Source: Rhodococcus rhodochrous | GTDB lineage: Bacteria > Actinomycetota > Actinomycetes > Mycobacteriales > Mycobacteriaceae | Reading direction: 5' to 3' | Length of the DNA stretch: 64,000 nucleotides | NCBI RefSeq assembly: GCF_900187265.1 | Contig: NZ_LT906450.1 | Coordinates: 4,083,444 to 4,147,443 of the forward strand | Shown here: piece by piece, positions 26,115-34,957 of the stretch | Numbering within the stretch: position 1 is the stretch's first letter | How the letters are laid out: each line of letters starts with the position of its first letter | Notes under the pieces: model-generated | Seen by the model: only the letters and a program-made list of their open reading frames with translations | Databases searched by the model: none | What the model was told of the DNA's origin: nothing | Made by a program: the position numbers and the translations under genes

Positions 26115-26927
26115 TCAGCGCGGGCTGGGCCAAGATTCGGCGATCGCGTCGGCCACCGCCTTCGCGGTGGTGCGAATGCACCGTTCCATCTCGCGGGCCC
26201 CGTTCTCCTCGGTGGCCTGCTCGACGTCCCGGCCCCACACACCCGACCGGCTGACCTGGTCGGTGCGGTAGTCCCAGAAGGTGTCGCGGTCCTCGAGCGA
26301 TTCGGCCCGGTCCATGTGCACGATCTCCGGGTCGATGTGCAACATCAGCGAGGTCTCGAAGTAGTTGGCGTGCATCAGGCCGCGTCCGTAGGTGACGCGG
26401 CCGTCGACCTCCGGACCGGGATAGCAGGTGACGTAGAAGATGCAGCGCACGCGCACGTCGTCGTACTTGACGCGGAGCTTGTCGGCGGCGACCTCCATCG
26501 GGCCGGCGTTCCACGTGTGGGCGTTGACGAAGACGAACTGACGGACTCCGAGCGCGTAGAGGGAGTCGGTGATGTCCTCGAGCATCGCGATCATCGTCTC
26601 GGGACGCAACGTGAGCGTGCCGGGCAGGGTGCCGTGGGAGCCGGACACCCCGTACACCAGCGGCGGCACCACCGGGACACCCGTGAGCGCGGAGACACCG
26701 AGGCAGACGTGGTGGGCGATCTCCCCGTCCACGCACAGTCCCAGATGCGGTCCGTGCTGCTCGGTGGCACCGAGCGGAATCAGCACGGAATCGACGCCCT
26801 GGAGCAGGCTTTCGCATTCGCGGGCAGTGAGGCGTTCCCACTGGACCGGTTCGCCCGTGCCACCGAGTTCGGCGGCGAGATCGGCTGGGACGACCGGCGA
26901 GTAGAGGCGTTCGAATCGCGGGCTCAC
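26115..26927 (-). CDS. creatininase-family metal-dependent amidohydrolase
   Basis: A 270-residue member of the creatininase superfamily, which hydrolyses cyclic or linear amides using two metal ions. Metal-ligand regions are LIPLGATEQHGPHL (Glu, His) and the aspartate segment CVDGEIAHH. The family NGHGGN motif appears as NAHTWN, and the usual E-H-x-x-F-P-G-T segment is SGSHGTLPGT. Active-site differences make true creatinine activity doubtful. The GTG overlaps the stop of the upstream amidohydrolase by 4 nt. Within the operon it probably opens an amide or ring intermediate. Confidence 0.85.
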   Translation of the reverse strand: MSPRFERLYSPVVPADLAAELGGTGEPVQWERLTARECESLLQGVDSVLIPLGATEQHGPHLGLCVDGEIAHHVCLGVSALTGVPVVPPLVYGVSGSHGTLPGTLTLRPETMIAMLEDITDSLYALGVRQFVFVNAHTWNAGPMEVAADKLRVKYDDVRVRCIFYVTCYPGPEVDGRVTYGRGLMHANYFETSLMLHIDPEIVHMDRAESLEDRDTFWDYRTDQVSRSGVWGRDVEQATEENGAREMERCIRTTAKAVADAIAESWPSPR

Positions 26928-27694
26928 ACCGTCACCTCGAGCTTCAGCAGACGGGCCATGTTGAGCCCTTCGACCTTCGCGCGATCCGCGTCGTCGGGGA
27001 TCGCCTTGCGGATCTTGAGACGTTCGATGTCGAAGTCGCTGCCGGGCCATTCGGTGCCCATGAGAATCTTGTCGGGACCGAGGCGGTTGTAGGCGCGCTT
27101 GACGTCGGAGACCAGGGTCGCGGAGGTCTCCAGGTAGATGTTCTCGGTGCGCTCGGCCACCGTGATCGCGTCGGGCACGTTCCACACCGCACCCATGTGG
27201 GCGACGATGGTCGGCACCTCCGGATAGTACTTCGCGACCTCCTCGATCGCGAACGGCGAGCAGAACGCGTCGTCGAGGGAGTTGAACAGCACGATGAGAC
27301 CGCGCTCGCGGCACACCTCGAAGATGGGGTCCAGCAGGCCGTGGTCGGAGGCGATGTAACCGTGCAGGGAGGGGTGCAGCTTCAGACCGGGCAGACGGGC
27401 GTCGGCGATCCGGTGGATCTCGCGTTCGGCATCGTCGTCCTGCGGCATGACCTGGCCGAATCCGAAGAACCGGTCGGGATGGGCCGCGACGAGGTCGATG
27501 AGGAAGTCGTTCTCGATGCGCTGGGCGAGCGAGCAGACCATCGCCATGTCCACGCCGGCTGCGTCCATGCTGTCGAGGATGCGCTGCGGGTCGAACGGCG
27601 TGTAGGGCGGCGGTGCCTCACCGCGCCGCACACCGGTCAGATAGTCCGACCGGCCACGAACGTCCTGCGTGGTGTTGTAGGCGTCGATGATCAT
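26924..27694 (-). CDS. TIM-barrel amidohydrolase (amidohydrolase_2 family)
   Basis: A 256-residue metal-dependent hydrolase or decarboxylase of the amidohydrolase_2 type. GLKLHPSLHGY, VPTIVAHMGAVW, NIYLETSA and ILMGTEWPGSD mark successive barrel strands; the His in AHMG and the final acidic residue are expected metal or catalytic groups. The N-terminal HxH motif is absent (the protein starts MIIDAYNTTQD), as in some family members. AAGGGGAAT lies before the ATG. It is the first gene of a three-gene operon with a perfect operator 83 bp upstream. Ring-opening lactonase, amidase and decarboxylase roles all occur in this family, so no reaction is assigned. Confidence 0.87.
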   Translation of the reverse strand: MIIDAYNTTQDVRGRSDYLTGVRRGEAPPPYTPFDPQRILDSMDAAGVDMAMVCSLAQRIENDFLIDLVAAHPDRFFGFGQVMPQDDDAEREIHRIADARLPGLKLHPSLHGYIASDHGLLDPIFEVCRERGLIVLFNSLDDAFCSPFAIEEVAKYYPEVPTIVAHMGAVWNVPDAITVAERTENIYLETSATLVSDVKRAYNRLGPDKILMGTEWPGSDFDIERLKIRKAIPDDADRAKVEGLNMARLLKLEVTV

Positions 27695-27776
27695 TCGGGG
27701 ATTCCCCTTCGTCAGGTGGATGCACGCCTGCAAGGCGATCCGGCTCGCCCGAGGCACGAGTACGAAGCTAACAGAA

Positions 27777-27813
27777 TTGGATCCAATTAGTGCTATAAAG
27801 AATCCATTCTTAA
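27777..27813. promoter_or_regulatory. bidirectional promoter region with perfect GntR-type operator
   Basis: TTGGATCCAA (27777-27786) lies within a perfect 14-bp palindrome (AATTGGATCCAATT, 27775-27788). A plus-strand extended -10 (TG-C-TATAAA, 27794-27799) is followed by a looser dyad around 27799-27812 (GAATCCATTC). The region separates the amidohydrolase operon (minus) from the deaminase-fold gene (plus), so one operator can control both. Confidence 0.85.
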
Positions 27814-27847
27814 CGCCGATGTAACGCATCGCTGCGAACCTGACAGC

Positions 27848-28402
27848 ATGACAAGCGTTTCCGGATCCGCCCCCACCACGCCACCCCCGTTCGGGCTCGC
27901 CCCCGAGGACATCGGCCTCTGGGACGCGGCGGTCTCCCTCCTGCAGCGCACCTACCGCTCGGGCCGGCACGAGGTCGCCGCGGCCGTACGGACCCGGTCG
28001 AGCGGCATCCACGTGGGTGTCCACATGGCGGGGTCGGCCGGTCGCACGTCGATCTGCGCGGAAGGCATGGCACTGGGGGCGGTGCTCGCCGCCACCCCCC
28101 CGGACCTGTCGCTCGCCGACGAGATCGACGCCGTCCTCGCGGTCCTGCACCGACCGGGGATCGGGATACGCATCGTCTCGGCCTGCGGGGTGTGCCGCGA
28201 GCTCCTGTTCGACTACTGCCCCGAGGCGTGGAACTACGTCCACCGGTTCCCGGACGACGCACCGGCACCGGGTACACCGGAGGTCGTGTACCTTCCGGAG
28301 ACCGGACGGGGCATCCGAGAGGTACCCGCGCTCGCCCACGGATCGGCCGAGCGCCTGCGGGTGCGGGAACTGATGCCCGCCAAGAACATTCGGTCCTGGT
28401 GA
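27848..28402 (+). CDS. cytidine-deaminase-fold protein
   Basis: A 184-residue protein of the zinc-dependent cytidine deaminase superfamily. Cys70 and Glu72 in ICAEGMALG stand for the (C/H)AE motif, with Glu as proton shuttle. Cys113 and Cys116 in SACGVCREL stand for PCxxC. The residues around these motifs differ from pyrimidine salvage enzymes, and the C-terminal 60 residues are Pro-rich and not conserved in my recognition. It shares the bidirectional operator with the amidohydrolase operon, so it probably removes ammonia from a pathway intermediate (for example an amidine or amino-heterocycle) rather than acting in nucleoside salvage. The substrate is unknown. Confidence 0.85.
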   Translation: MTSVSGSAPTTPPPFGLAPEDIGLWDAAVSLLQRTYRSGRHEVAAAVRTRSSGIHVGVHMAGSAGRTSICAEGMALGAVLAATPPDLSLADEIDAVLAVLHRPGIGIRIVSACGVCRELLFDYCPEAWNYVHRFPDDAPAPGTPEVVYLPETGRGIREVPALAHGSAERLRVRELMPAKNIRSW

Positions 28403-28406
28403 CGGA

Positions 28407-29765
28407 TCAGCGCAGCCCGGCCGCGAGTGCGGTCGCGCTGCGCCAGGCCAGGGCCTCGACGGTCTGTACCGGGCCGCGGCCCCCGCAGGTGGGGAAGGTC
28501 GCCGTGCCGGTGACCACCAGGCCCGGCACCCCGTGGACACGTCCGTAGCCGTCGACCACCGAGGTCTCCGGGTCGGTCCCCATCCTCGCCCCGCCGTAGA
28601 GGTGCGTACCGAGGGGTTGCGCAGCGAACTCCTCGGCCGTGGTGGTGACGGCCCCGGCCGCGACGAGCCAGTCGCGCATGACGTCCTGCAGGTGGCGGGC
28701 GCGGCGACGATCGTCGTCGTGCAACGCGAAGGCGATCCGCGCGACCGGGCGTCCCAGCACGTCGACCGCCACCGGATCGAGGTCGATCGTGTTGTCCCGG
28801 TGGGGCAACTGTTCGGGTTGGGCCCACACCGCACCCCAGTGGGGATCCGGCGACGGAGCAGGGCCGGTCATCGCAGCCTGCAGGATCGATCCTCCGACGA
28901 ATCCCTCTCGGGTGCAGTCGATCCCGTCGGCGTCGTACTCGGCGACCGCCGTGGCCGTCGCGGGCCCCGCCGATCCCCGGTCGAGGTCCACCCCCGGGAA
29001 GTGCCCGCGCACGCGAAGGAAGTTGTGCGACATGAAGTACCGTCCGACGGCCGGGCCGCCGAGCCCGGAGAGCAACAGCAGGCGCACGTTCGCGAGCACC
29101 GACCCGGCGAGCACCACGGCCCGGGCGGTAACCGTACGGATCCGCCCCTCGTGGTGGACGCGGACACCGGCGACGCCCGACCGGTCGGTGAGCACCTCCA
29201 GGACGGTGGTGCCCGGCATCGTGGTCACCCGCCCGGTGGCCACCGCCTGCCTGAGCAGGAATCCGGTGTCGCGGGACGCCGCGGCCGGAGCCTCGAAGGG
29301 CTGCAGGCCGAGGGCCCGGGCGGCCGCCGCCATACGGCGGGTCCACTCCGTCGACGGCCGCGGACCGACCCGCAGGAGGTGCTCGACCCGCTCGTACCAC
29401 TCGTGCAGTTCGGCGGGGTCGATCGGCCAGTCCCGGACGTCCGTGCCCGGCGGTAGGACACCGGGGCCGTGACGCGCCTCGACCCGCGTGCGCATCCGCA
29501 GCGTCCACGGGTCGAGACGGTAGCTCTGCGGCGCAGCGAGGAGTTTCGATCCCCCGATCCCGTCGCGGCCGGCCTGCGGGCCCGGCGCGCGCACCGCCTC
29601 CTCGTGTGCCGCCGAACGCAGCGTCGGCGCAGCCGCCGCGAGAGGCGCCCGGGACGCGCTCCCGGACGTCCCGGCGTCGATCGCGGTGACCGTGTGCCCG
29701 GCACGGGCCAGCGCCCACGTCGCGATCGTCCCGGCCGGTCCCAGGCCGACCACGACGACGCTCAC
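28407..29765 (-). CDS. GMC-family FAD oxidoreductase
   Basis: A 452-residue flavoprotein. The N-terminal FAD site is VVVGLGPAG, a central AVVLAGSVLANVRLLL strand matches the second GMC region, and the C-terminus shows GTHLYGGARMG, SVVDGYGRVHGVPGLVV and TATFPT, the usual active-site end. GMC enzymes oxidise alcohols, sugars or choline to carbonyl compounds. It is the last gene of the Rieske operon and its GTG overlaps the gamma-glutamyltransferase stop by 4 nt. It is convergent with the deaminase gene, four bases apart with no hairpin. It probably oxidises a hydroxyl group introduced by the Rieske enzyme. Confidence 0.88.
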   Translation of the reverse strand: MSVVVVGLGPAGTIATWALARAGHTVTAIDAGTSGSASRAPLAAAAPTLRSAAHEEAVRAPGPQAGRDGIGGSKLLAAPQSYRLDPWTLRMRTRVEARHGPGVLPPGTDVRDWPIDPAELHEWYERVEHLLRVGPRPSTEWTRRMAAAARALGLQPFEAPAAASRDTGFLLRQAVATGRVTTMPGTTVLEVLTDRSGVAGVRVHHEGRIRTVTARAVVLAGSVLANVRLLLLSGLGGPAVGRYFMSHNFLRVRGHFPGVDLDRGSAGPATATAVAEYDADGIDCTREGFVGGSILQAAMTGPAPSPDPHWGAVWAQPEQLPHRDNTIDLDPVAVDVLGRPVARIAFALHDDDRRRARHLQDVMRDWLVAAGAVTTTAEEFAAQPLGTHLYGGARMGTDPETSVVDGYGRVHGVPGLVVTGTATFPTCGGRGPVQTVEALAWRSATALAAGLR

Positions 29766-31294
29766 GCCACCGGGCCTGTCACGATCTCCGCCGCCCCGTC
29801 CGCGCGGGGATCGGATGCGGTGGACAGGTTCCCACCGGCGAGGCGGGAGACCTGGACGTGGCCGGCCTCGTCCCAACGCGCGCCCCGTGCCGTGCTGCGC
29901 AGTCCGGCGCGTGCCGCGACCTCCGCGAGATCGTCGGCGACACCGTCGTGTTCGACGACGAGGGTGGGCTCGTCCGCGCCGATGTCGCGGGCCCCGAACA
30001 CCCACCGCTGCCGGCCGAGAACCTCGACGGCGTCACTGCCGGGGTCGGTGAGGTCACCGGCGACCTGCGACAAGATCCACGGTTGCGCCCGTCCGCCCTG
30101 GCAGCCGAGGGCCAGCACCAGATCGTCGCCGACGGCGACGGTGGGGCTGAGGGTGTGTGGCGGCCGGGCCCCCGGACGCAGGAAGGCGGGATGCCCGGGA
30201 TCGAGGGAGAACGCCGATCCGCGGCTGTGCAGCACGATCCCGGTCTCGGGTTCGAGCAGACCGGCCCCGAAACTCTGGTACACGCTCTGGATGAGTGTCA
30301 CGGCGCGGCCCTCGTCGTCGACGGCGGTGACGGCGACGGTGTCGCCCTGCGGGCGCGGGACACCGGGTCCGGTGAGCGCCGCGAAGACGTCCGTGCCCTC
30401 CGCGGCCGCGAAGAACCGGTCGAGGTCGACCTCGGCCACGCGCGGGTCGGCCAGCAGCGCGTCGCGGGCCTGCGCGACCCGGATCGACCTGTCGAGCAGG
30501 TCGGCGGCGGACCGGCGGGCGTCGTCGCCGAGGACGGCGAGCAGCGCCGAGGCCTGGCTCGGAGCGGGCGCGGTGAACCACCTCACCCCGTCGATCGTGC
30601 GGGAGACCGGGGTGGTCGTCACCGCACGGTGCACGGCGAGATCACCTGCGGTGATCGGGCTTCCGAGCTTCTGCAGGCCGGCGACGAGGGTGGCGGCGAG
30701 ATCACCGGTGTAGAAGGCGGACGGCTCGTCGGCCAGGGTCCGCAGGGTGCGGGCCAGGGCGGGCTGCCGCCACAGGGCGCCCTCGGCGAGGGGCTGTCCG
30801 TCGGCGTCGAAGAACGCCGCGCGCGAACCCGGATCGGTGTGCAGCAGTTCGGCGTTGGCGAGCAGCGCACGCCGCATGCCCGCGGACACGGCGGTGCCCT
30901 CCTCAGCGATCCGGGCCGCCTCGGCCAGCGCCGAGGACAGTGGCAGGGCCGCACCGAGACCTTCGAGGGTCCGCCAGCCCGCGACCACACCGGGCACGGT
31001 CACCGCGAGCGGTCCGCGGCCGGGCATGCGGTCGTGGGCGGCGCGGATGGCGGCCACGTCGATCCCGGAGGCCGCGGCTCCCACCGAGACGACGGCGTGC
31101 ACGGAGCCGTCCGGCTCGCGCACCACGGCGATGAGGTCGCCCCCGAGGGCGCACTGGTGCGGGTAGACGACGGTGAGGACCGCAGCGGCGGCGAGCGCCG
31201 CGTCGAGGGCGTTGCCGCCCGACTGCACGGCCTGCCGGGCCGCCGCGGTCGCCTCGTGGTGCGGTGCCGCGACCGCGACGCGCCACGTGCTCAT
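29762..31294 (-). CDS. cytoplasmic gamma-glutamyltransferase/hydrolase-like Ntn enzyme
   Basis: A 510-residue member of the gamma-glutamyltranspeptidase family. HHEATAAARQAVQSGGNALDA opens the fold and the autocatalytic nucleophile is Thr319 in PQGDTVAVTAVD. Downstream, SFGAGLLEPETGIVLHSRG and the GCQGG loop complete the site. It lacks a signal peptide, unlike the secreted glutathione-degrading enzymes, so it should act in the cytoplasm. It lies in one operon with a glutamine-synthetase-like ligase, so removing a gamma-glutamyl group from a modified amine is the obvious role. The ATG overlaps the cyclase stop (ATGA). It could instead be a hydrolase of another amide. Confidence 0.9.
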   Translation of the reverse strand: MSTWRVAVAAPHHEATAAARQAVQSGGNALDAALAAAAVLTVVYPHQCALGGDLIAVVREPDGSVHAVVSVGAAASGIDVAAIRAAHDRMPGRGPLAVTVPGVVAGWRTLEGLGAALPLSSALAEAARIAEEGTAVSAGMRRALLANAELLHTDPGSRAAFFDADGQPLAEGALWRQPALARTLRTLADEPSAFYTGDLAATLVAGLQKLGSPITAGDLAVHRAVTTTPVSRTIDGVRWFTAPAPSQASALLAVLGDDARRSAADLLDRSIRVAQARDALLADPRVAEVDLDRFFAAAEGTDVFAALTGPGVPRPQGDTVAVTAVDDEGRAVTLIQSVYQSFGAGLLEPETGIVLHSRGSAFSLDPGHPAFLRPGARPPHTLSPTVAVGDDLVLALGCQGGRAQPWILSQVAGDLTDPGSDAVEVLGRQRWVFGARDIGADEPTLVVEHDGVADDLAEVAARAGLRSTARGARWDEAGHVQVSRLAGGNLSTASDPRADGAAEIVTGPVA

Positions 31295-31926
31295 CGCCGG
31301 ATGAGGATGGTCCGGGCCGGTGCCGCTTCGCTGCCCTGCAGCTTCAGCGGCAGGCACACCATCTCGTAGGGGCCGGCCTCGACGGCGGCGAGGTCGAGAC
31401 CTTCGAGGATGATGACGCCGTTGGGCAGGAGCTCGTGGTGGGTGTCCCACTCGACGGTGTTCTCGGGGGATTCCAGGGTCAGGTAGTCGATCGCGATGAT
31501 CTTCACCCCGCGTTCGCGCAGCAGTGCCGCGCCGTCGGGGGCGAGACCGACCCACTGCGAGGGCTTCTCGTCGGCGCGCAACGCACCGGACTCGGACGAG
31601 TTGACGGTCTTGAGGATGACGCGGGTGGCGTCGCCGATCCCGGCGGCCTCGAGTTCGGCGGCGCCGATCTGTCCCGTCGTGCCGGTCAGGTCCAGCACGA
31701 CCGCGGGGCCGACGAGCACGTCCATGTCGATCCGGTCGACGGGCAGTTCGCCGTCCTTGAAATGCAGGGGGGCGTCGACGTGGGTGCCGGTGTGCGAACC
31801 GATCAGCCAGCGGGTGACGTTCGAGGCGTCGCCGGCGGCGATGGATTCGACGGTGGTGATCTCGGGCTTGCGGCCCCAGTGCAGCATCTGCGGGTGGATG
31901 GGGAGGGAGATGTCGAAGATTTGCAC
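31291..31926 (-). CDS. cyclase-family amidohydrolase (kynurenine formamidase-like)
   Basis: A 211-residue metal-dependent hydrolase. GSHTGTHVDAPLHF is the family metal site HxGTHxDxPxHF. IIAIDYLTLESPE and the C-terminal YEMVCLPLKLQGSEAAPART complete the domain. Relatives hydrolyse N-formylkynurenine, isatin or cyclic amides. Within the Rieske-ligase operon it probably cleaves an amide or lactam intermediate. It starts 84 bp after the glutamine-synthetase-like gene, the only sizeable gap in that operon, and overlaps the next gene by 4 nt. Confidence 0.92.
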   Translation of the reverse strand: MQIFDISLPIHPQMLHWGRKPEITTVESIAAGDASNVTRWLIGSHTGTHVDAPLHFKDGELPVDRIDMDVLVGPAVVLDLTGTTGQIGAAELEAAGIGDATRVILKTVNSSESGALRADEKPSQWVGLAPDGAALLRERGVKIIAIDYLTLESPENTVEWDTHHELLPNGVIILEGLDLAAVEAGPYEMVCLPLKLQGSEAAPARTILIRR

Positions 31927-32010
31927 GGTGTCTCTTTCTGTCGGGTCCCCCGCGGGACCGAGCGTAGCGGGCGCATCGGGACGACGGCGTCGGCGGTGAG
32001 GTGGTGCGGC

Positions 32011-33531
32011 TCAGAGCAGGCCGAAGTACTCGCGCTGTTCCCAGTCCGAGACATGCGCGAGATAGCGCGCGAACTCGGAACGTTTGAGCGAGAGGTACCA
32101 GCCGACGAAGTCGGGTCCGAAGGCGGCGGTGAGCTGTTCGTCGGCCTCGAGGGCGTCGAGTGCCTCCCCCAGCGAACGCGGCAGGCGCGGTGCGCCCGGT
32201 TCGTAGGGGTTCTCGGTCGGCATCCCCGGATCGAGTTCGCGGACGATGCCGTCGAGACCGCTCGCCACCTGCGCCCCGATGTAGAGATAGGGGTTGGCGG
32301 CGGGCTCACCCGACCGGTTCTCGAGCCGGGTGTTCGGGTCGCCCGGGGAGCCGACCACGCGGACCATCGCGCCCTTGTTGTCGATGCCCCACACCACCGC
32401 GTCGGGGGCGAGGGAGAACGGCATGTACCGCTTGTAGCCGTTGACGGTCGGGGTGGCGAAGGCGGTGGCGGCGGATGCGTGGGCGAGCAGGCCGGCGAGA
32501 TAGTGCATGCCCTCGGCCGAGAGCGTTCCGAAACCCTCTGAGGTGAAGACCGGTGCGCCCGTGGAGATCCGACGCAGCGACTGGTGCAGGTGCCATCCGG
32601 TGGAGGCGGTCTGTGTGCCGGCCGGCCGGGACATGAAGGTGGCATGGTAGCCGTGGCGGCGGCAGATCTGCCGGATCGCGGCTCGGGTGAGGACGACGTT
32701 GTCCGCGGTCTGCAGGGCGGATCCCGGTGCGAGCGTGATCTCGAGCTGGCTCGGGCCGAATTCGAGTTCGATCGAGCGCAGCGGCAGGTCCGCCCGGGTC
32801 AGACCGTCGTGCAGCGCCTGTACGAGATGGTCGAGCGAGTCGAGACCCTCCTCGTGCAGCAGCTGCGAGCCGGTGCTCACCGGTGCGACGGTGGCCGCCC
32901 GGCCGGGGGCGCCGGGGGTACCGATGCGGTCGGCGGTGAGTTCGTCCTCGGTGGCGCGGAAGACATGGAACTCGAGTTCCGCGCCGGTGATCATCTCCAG
33001 GTCGTGCTCGGCCAGGCGGGCGAGCTGGTTGCGCAGGACGGTGCGCGGGCACAGCGGCACCGGCCGGCCGTCGGGGAAGTGCACCTGGCACAGCAGCCAT
33101 CCGGTGCGGGCCGCCCAGGGCAGGACCCGGAAGGTCGTCGGGTCGGGCACGAGCACGATGTCACCTGCGCCGGAGAAGCCGGCGACCCCGACGCCGGTGT
33201 CGGAGGAGAACACCGAGAACGCCGAACGCCCCGAGGTGTCCTTGAGCAGCAGGGACGACGGTGCGGTCACCCCGGAGCGCATGGCGCCGGGGACGGCGTC
33301 GCGGGTCATGGTCTTACCGCGCAGCACCCCGTGCTGGTCGACGAACGAGAAGCGCACCATCTCGATGCCGAGTTCGTCGATGACGCGGCGCATCTGCGCG
33401 GCGGCGGCGTAGTGTTCCTCGGTCCACAGCCCGTGGGCGTCGACGAATCCGCCGCGTTCGGACGCGAGCAGCGGGCGGGCGCTCGAGCCGTCACCGCCCT
33501 CGGAGATCGGGCGCTCGTCGATGCTACGCAT
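32011..33531 (-). CDS. glutamine-synthetase-family gamma-glutamyl-amine ligase
   Basis: A 506-residue glutamine synthetase relative. Active-site segments are GAELEFHVF, EFGPSQLEITLAPG, TGWHLHQSL (in place of GSGMHxHxS), NGYKRYMPFSLAPD with VVWGIDNKG, and TRLENRSGEPAANPY. The altered ammonia-side motifs and the catabolic setting match ligases that couple glutamate to amines (isopropylamine, polyamine and aniline pathways) rather than housekeeping GlnA. It overlaps the end of the Rieske gene by 8 nt, so the two are translationally coupled. Inferred role: ATP-dependent formation of a gamma-glutamyl amide that the Rieske enzyme then attacks. Confidence 0.9.
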   Translation of the reverse strand: MRSIDERPISEGGDGSSARPLLASERGGFVDAHGLWTEEHYAAAAQMRRVIDELGIEMVRFSFVDQHGVLRGKTMTRDAVPGAMRSGVTAPSSLLLKDTSGRSAFSVFSSDTGVGVAGFSGAGDIVLVPDPTTFRVLPWAARTGWLLCQVHFPDGRPVPLCPRTVLRNQLARLAEHDLEMITGAELEFHVFRATEDELTADRIGTPGAPGRAATVAPVSTGSQLLHEEGLDSLDHLVQALHDGLTRADLPLRSIELEFGPSQLEITLAPGSALQTADNVVLTRAAIRQICRRHGYHATFMSRPAGTQTASTGWHLHQSLRRISTGAPVFTSEGFGTLSAEGMHYLAGLLAHASAATAFATPTVNGYKRYMPFSLAPDAVVWGIDNKGAMVRVVGSPGDPNTRLENRSGEPAANPYLYIGAQVASGLDGIVRELDPGMPTENPYEPGAPRLPRSLGEALDALEADEQLTAAFGPDFVGWYLSLKRSEFARYLAHVSDWEQREYFGLL

Positions 33532-34870
33532 CGGCCAGGTCCTGTGCGTCGTCCGAGGAGGACTCCGACGCCCACGGAGAGGCGTTGCGCCGCTGAGCCT
33601 CCCGCTTGCGCCAGTGCAGTTCCCAATCGTCGGCGGGCGCGATCGTGTCGACGGCGAGCGGTCCCCGCAGCGCGGCAGCGGTCGCCTCGTCGACGGGCAG
33701 GCCGGGAACGGAGTTGCCGGCCTCGAACGCTTCGAGGGCGCGCAGCAGCATACGGCGGTTGGCGGTGACGGCGCGGTCGGAGATACCGAGGCGTTCCTGG
33801 GTGCGGTCCTGGATCGGTCCCATCGACTCGACGGCCCACTGATCGTGGACGTTGATGTCGAGACCCATACCGGTGTAGGTGAGGTCGCGCTGCTCGGCCG
33901 GGTCGAATCCCCAGTTGTTGGAACGGTTCCGGATGGGACGGTAGTCCGGGAGGGTGACGCCCTCGAGGCGCTGCGCGAGCAGCCTCTCCTTGTCGGTCTC
34001 GTCCTGGAAATCGTAGAAGATCATGTACCAGTAGTGGTTCTCGTCATCGACGGGGACGTGCCACTGGATGAAGACCTTGTTGTTGCCGAACGGCACGACG
34101 AAGGCGTTGGGGAACACCAGGTTCGTGATGCGGACGTGCTTGACCTCCTCGGTCAGGTCCCGCAGCGCGAAGACCCGCAGGCCGTACTCGGTCTGCTCGA
34201 CCTCGATGTCGGGGCGGAAGCTCTCGCCCACGAGCTCGGACAGCTTCTTGCCGGTCCCGTCGACCTCCTCACTGAACTGCTGCCCGTAGACCTCGCGCGG
34301 GTCCTCACCGACGAAGCGGTGCAGGAAGGAGACGTGACTGGGGTCGATACCGCCCTCGAGTCCCTGCAGCCAGTTGCACTCCCACAGTCCCTTGAACGCG
34401 AAGGTGTACTCGTCGGGGGCGGTGAAGCAGTCGTAGGCGGGGAACGGCGGCGGGTCGCCGGCACCGAGATAGGCGAAGATGATGCCGTTGCGTTCCTCGC
34501 AGGGATAGCTGGCGATGCGGACGCGCTCGGCGAAGCGGCTGTGCTCGGGTTCGGCGGGTTGTTCGAGGCACTGGCCGTCGGCGCCGTAGAGCCAGCCGTG
34601 GTACAGGCAGCGCAGGCCGCCGTCCTCGAGCCGCCCGAAGGACAGGTCGACGCCACGGTGGGCGCAGAACCGGCTCACCAGACCCCAGCCGCCGCCGGGC
34701 CGCTCGAACAGCACAAGGTCCTCCCCCATGAGCCGGACGGCCTTGACGGGGCGATCCTCGGGCATCTCCGAGACCAGGGCCGCGGGCTGCCAGTAGGCGC
34801 GCATCATCTTGCCCAGCGGGGTCCCCGGTCCGGTGCGGGTCAGCCGTTCGTTGTCTTCGTGCTTCAGCAT
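33524..34870 (-). CDS. Rieske non-haem iron oxygenase, single-subunit alpha type
   Basis: A 448-residue terminal oxygenase of the phthalate/vanillate-type (class I) group. The Rieske [2Fe-2S] ligands are Cys69, His71, Cys88 and His91 (FCAHRG, RCLYHGW). The mononuclear iron is bound by His179 and His184 in GGIDPSHVSFLH, with Asp176 as electron bridge and a late Asp in HDQWAVESMG. I chose the ATG at 34870 because it has GAGG upstream and starts MLKHEDNERLTRTGPGTPLG like relatives; a GTG at 34879 would add three residues. The electron source is probably the PDR reductase at 35431. Hydroxylation and N- or O-dealkylation are both known in this group. Confidence 0.95.
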   Translation of the reverse strand: MLKHEDNERLTRTGPGTPLGKMMRAYWQPAALVSEMPEDRPVKAVRLMGEDLVLFERPGGGWGLVSRFCAHRGVDLSFGRLEDGGLRCLYHGWLYGADGQCLEQPAEPEHSRFAERVRIASYPCEERNGIIFAYLGAGDPPPFPAYDCFTAPDEYTFAFKGLWECNWLQGLEGGIDPSHVSFLHRFVGEDPREVYGQQFSEEVDGTGKKLSELVGESFRPDIEVEQTEYGLRVFALRDLTEEVKHVRITNLVFPNAFVVPFGNNKVFIQWHVPVDDENHYWYMIFYDFQDETDKERLLAQRLEGVTLPDYRPIRNRSNNWGFDPAEQRDLTYTGMGLDINVHDQWAVESMGPIQDRTQERLGISDRAVTANRRMLLRALEAFEAGNSVPGLPVDEATAAALRGPLAVDTIAPADDWELHWRKREAQRRNASPWASESSSDDAQDLADA

Positions 34871-34901
34871 GCTCGACACCTCGTATCCGATTACTATTGA
34901 A

Positions 34902-34911
34902 TTGGATCCAA
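34902..34911. promoter_or_regulatory. GntR-type operator upstream of the Rieske operon
   Basis: A perfect TTGGATCCAA lies 31 bp before the Rieske start and 46 bp before the divergent membrane-protein gene. It can therefore control both directions. The surrounding 50 bp are AT-rich. Confidence 0.86.
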
Positions 34912-34957
34912 TATTGCCAGATTGTCATCCACGCGCAAATCGAGAACGGAGCCGCAC

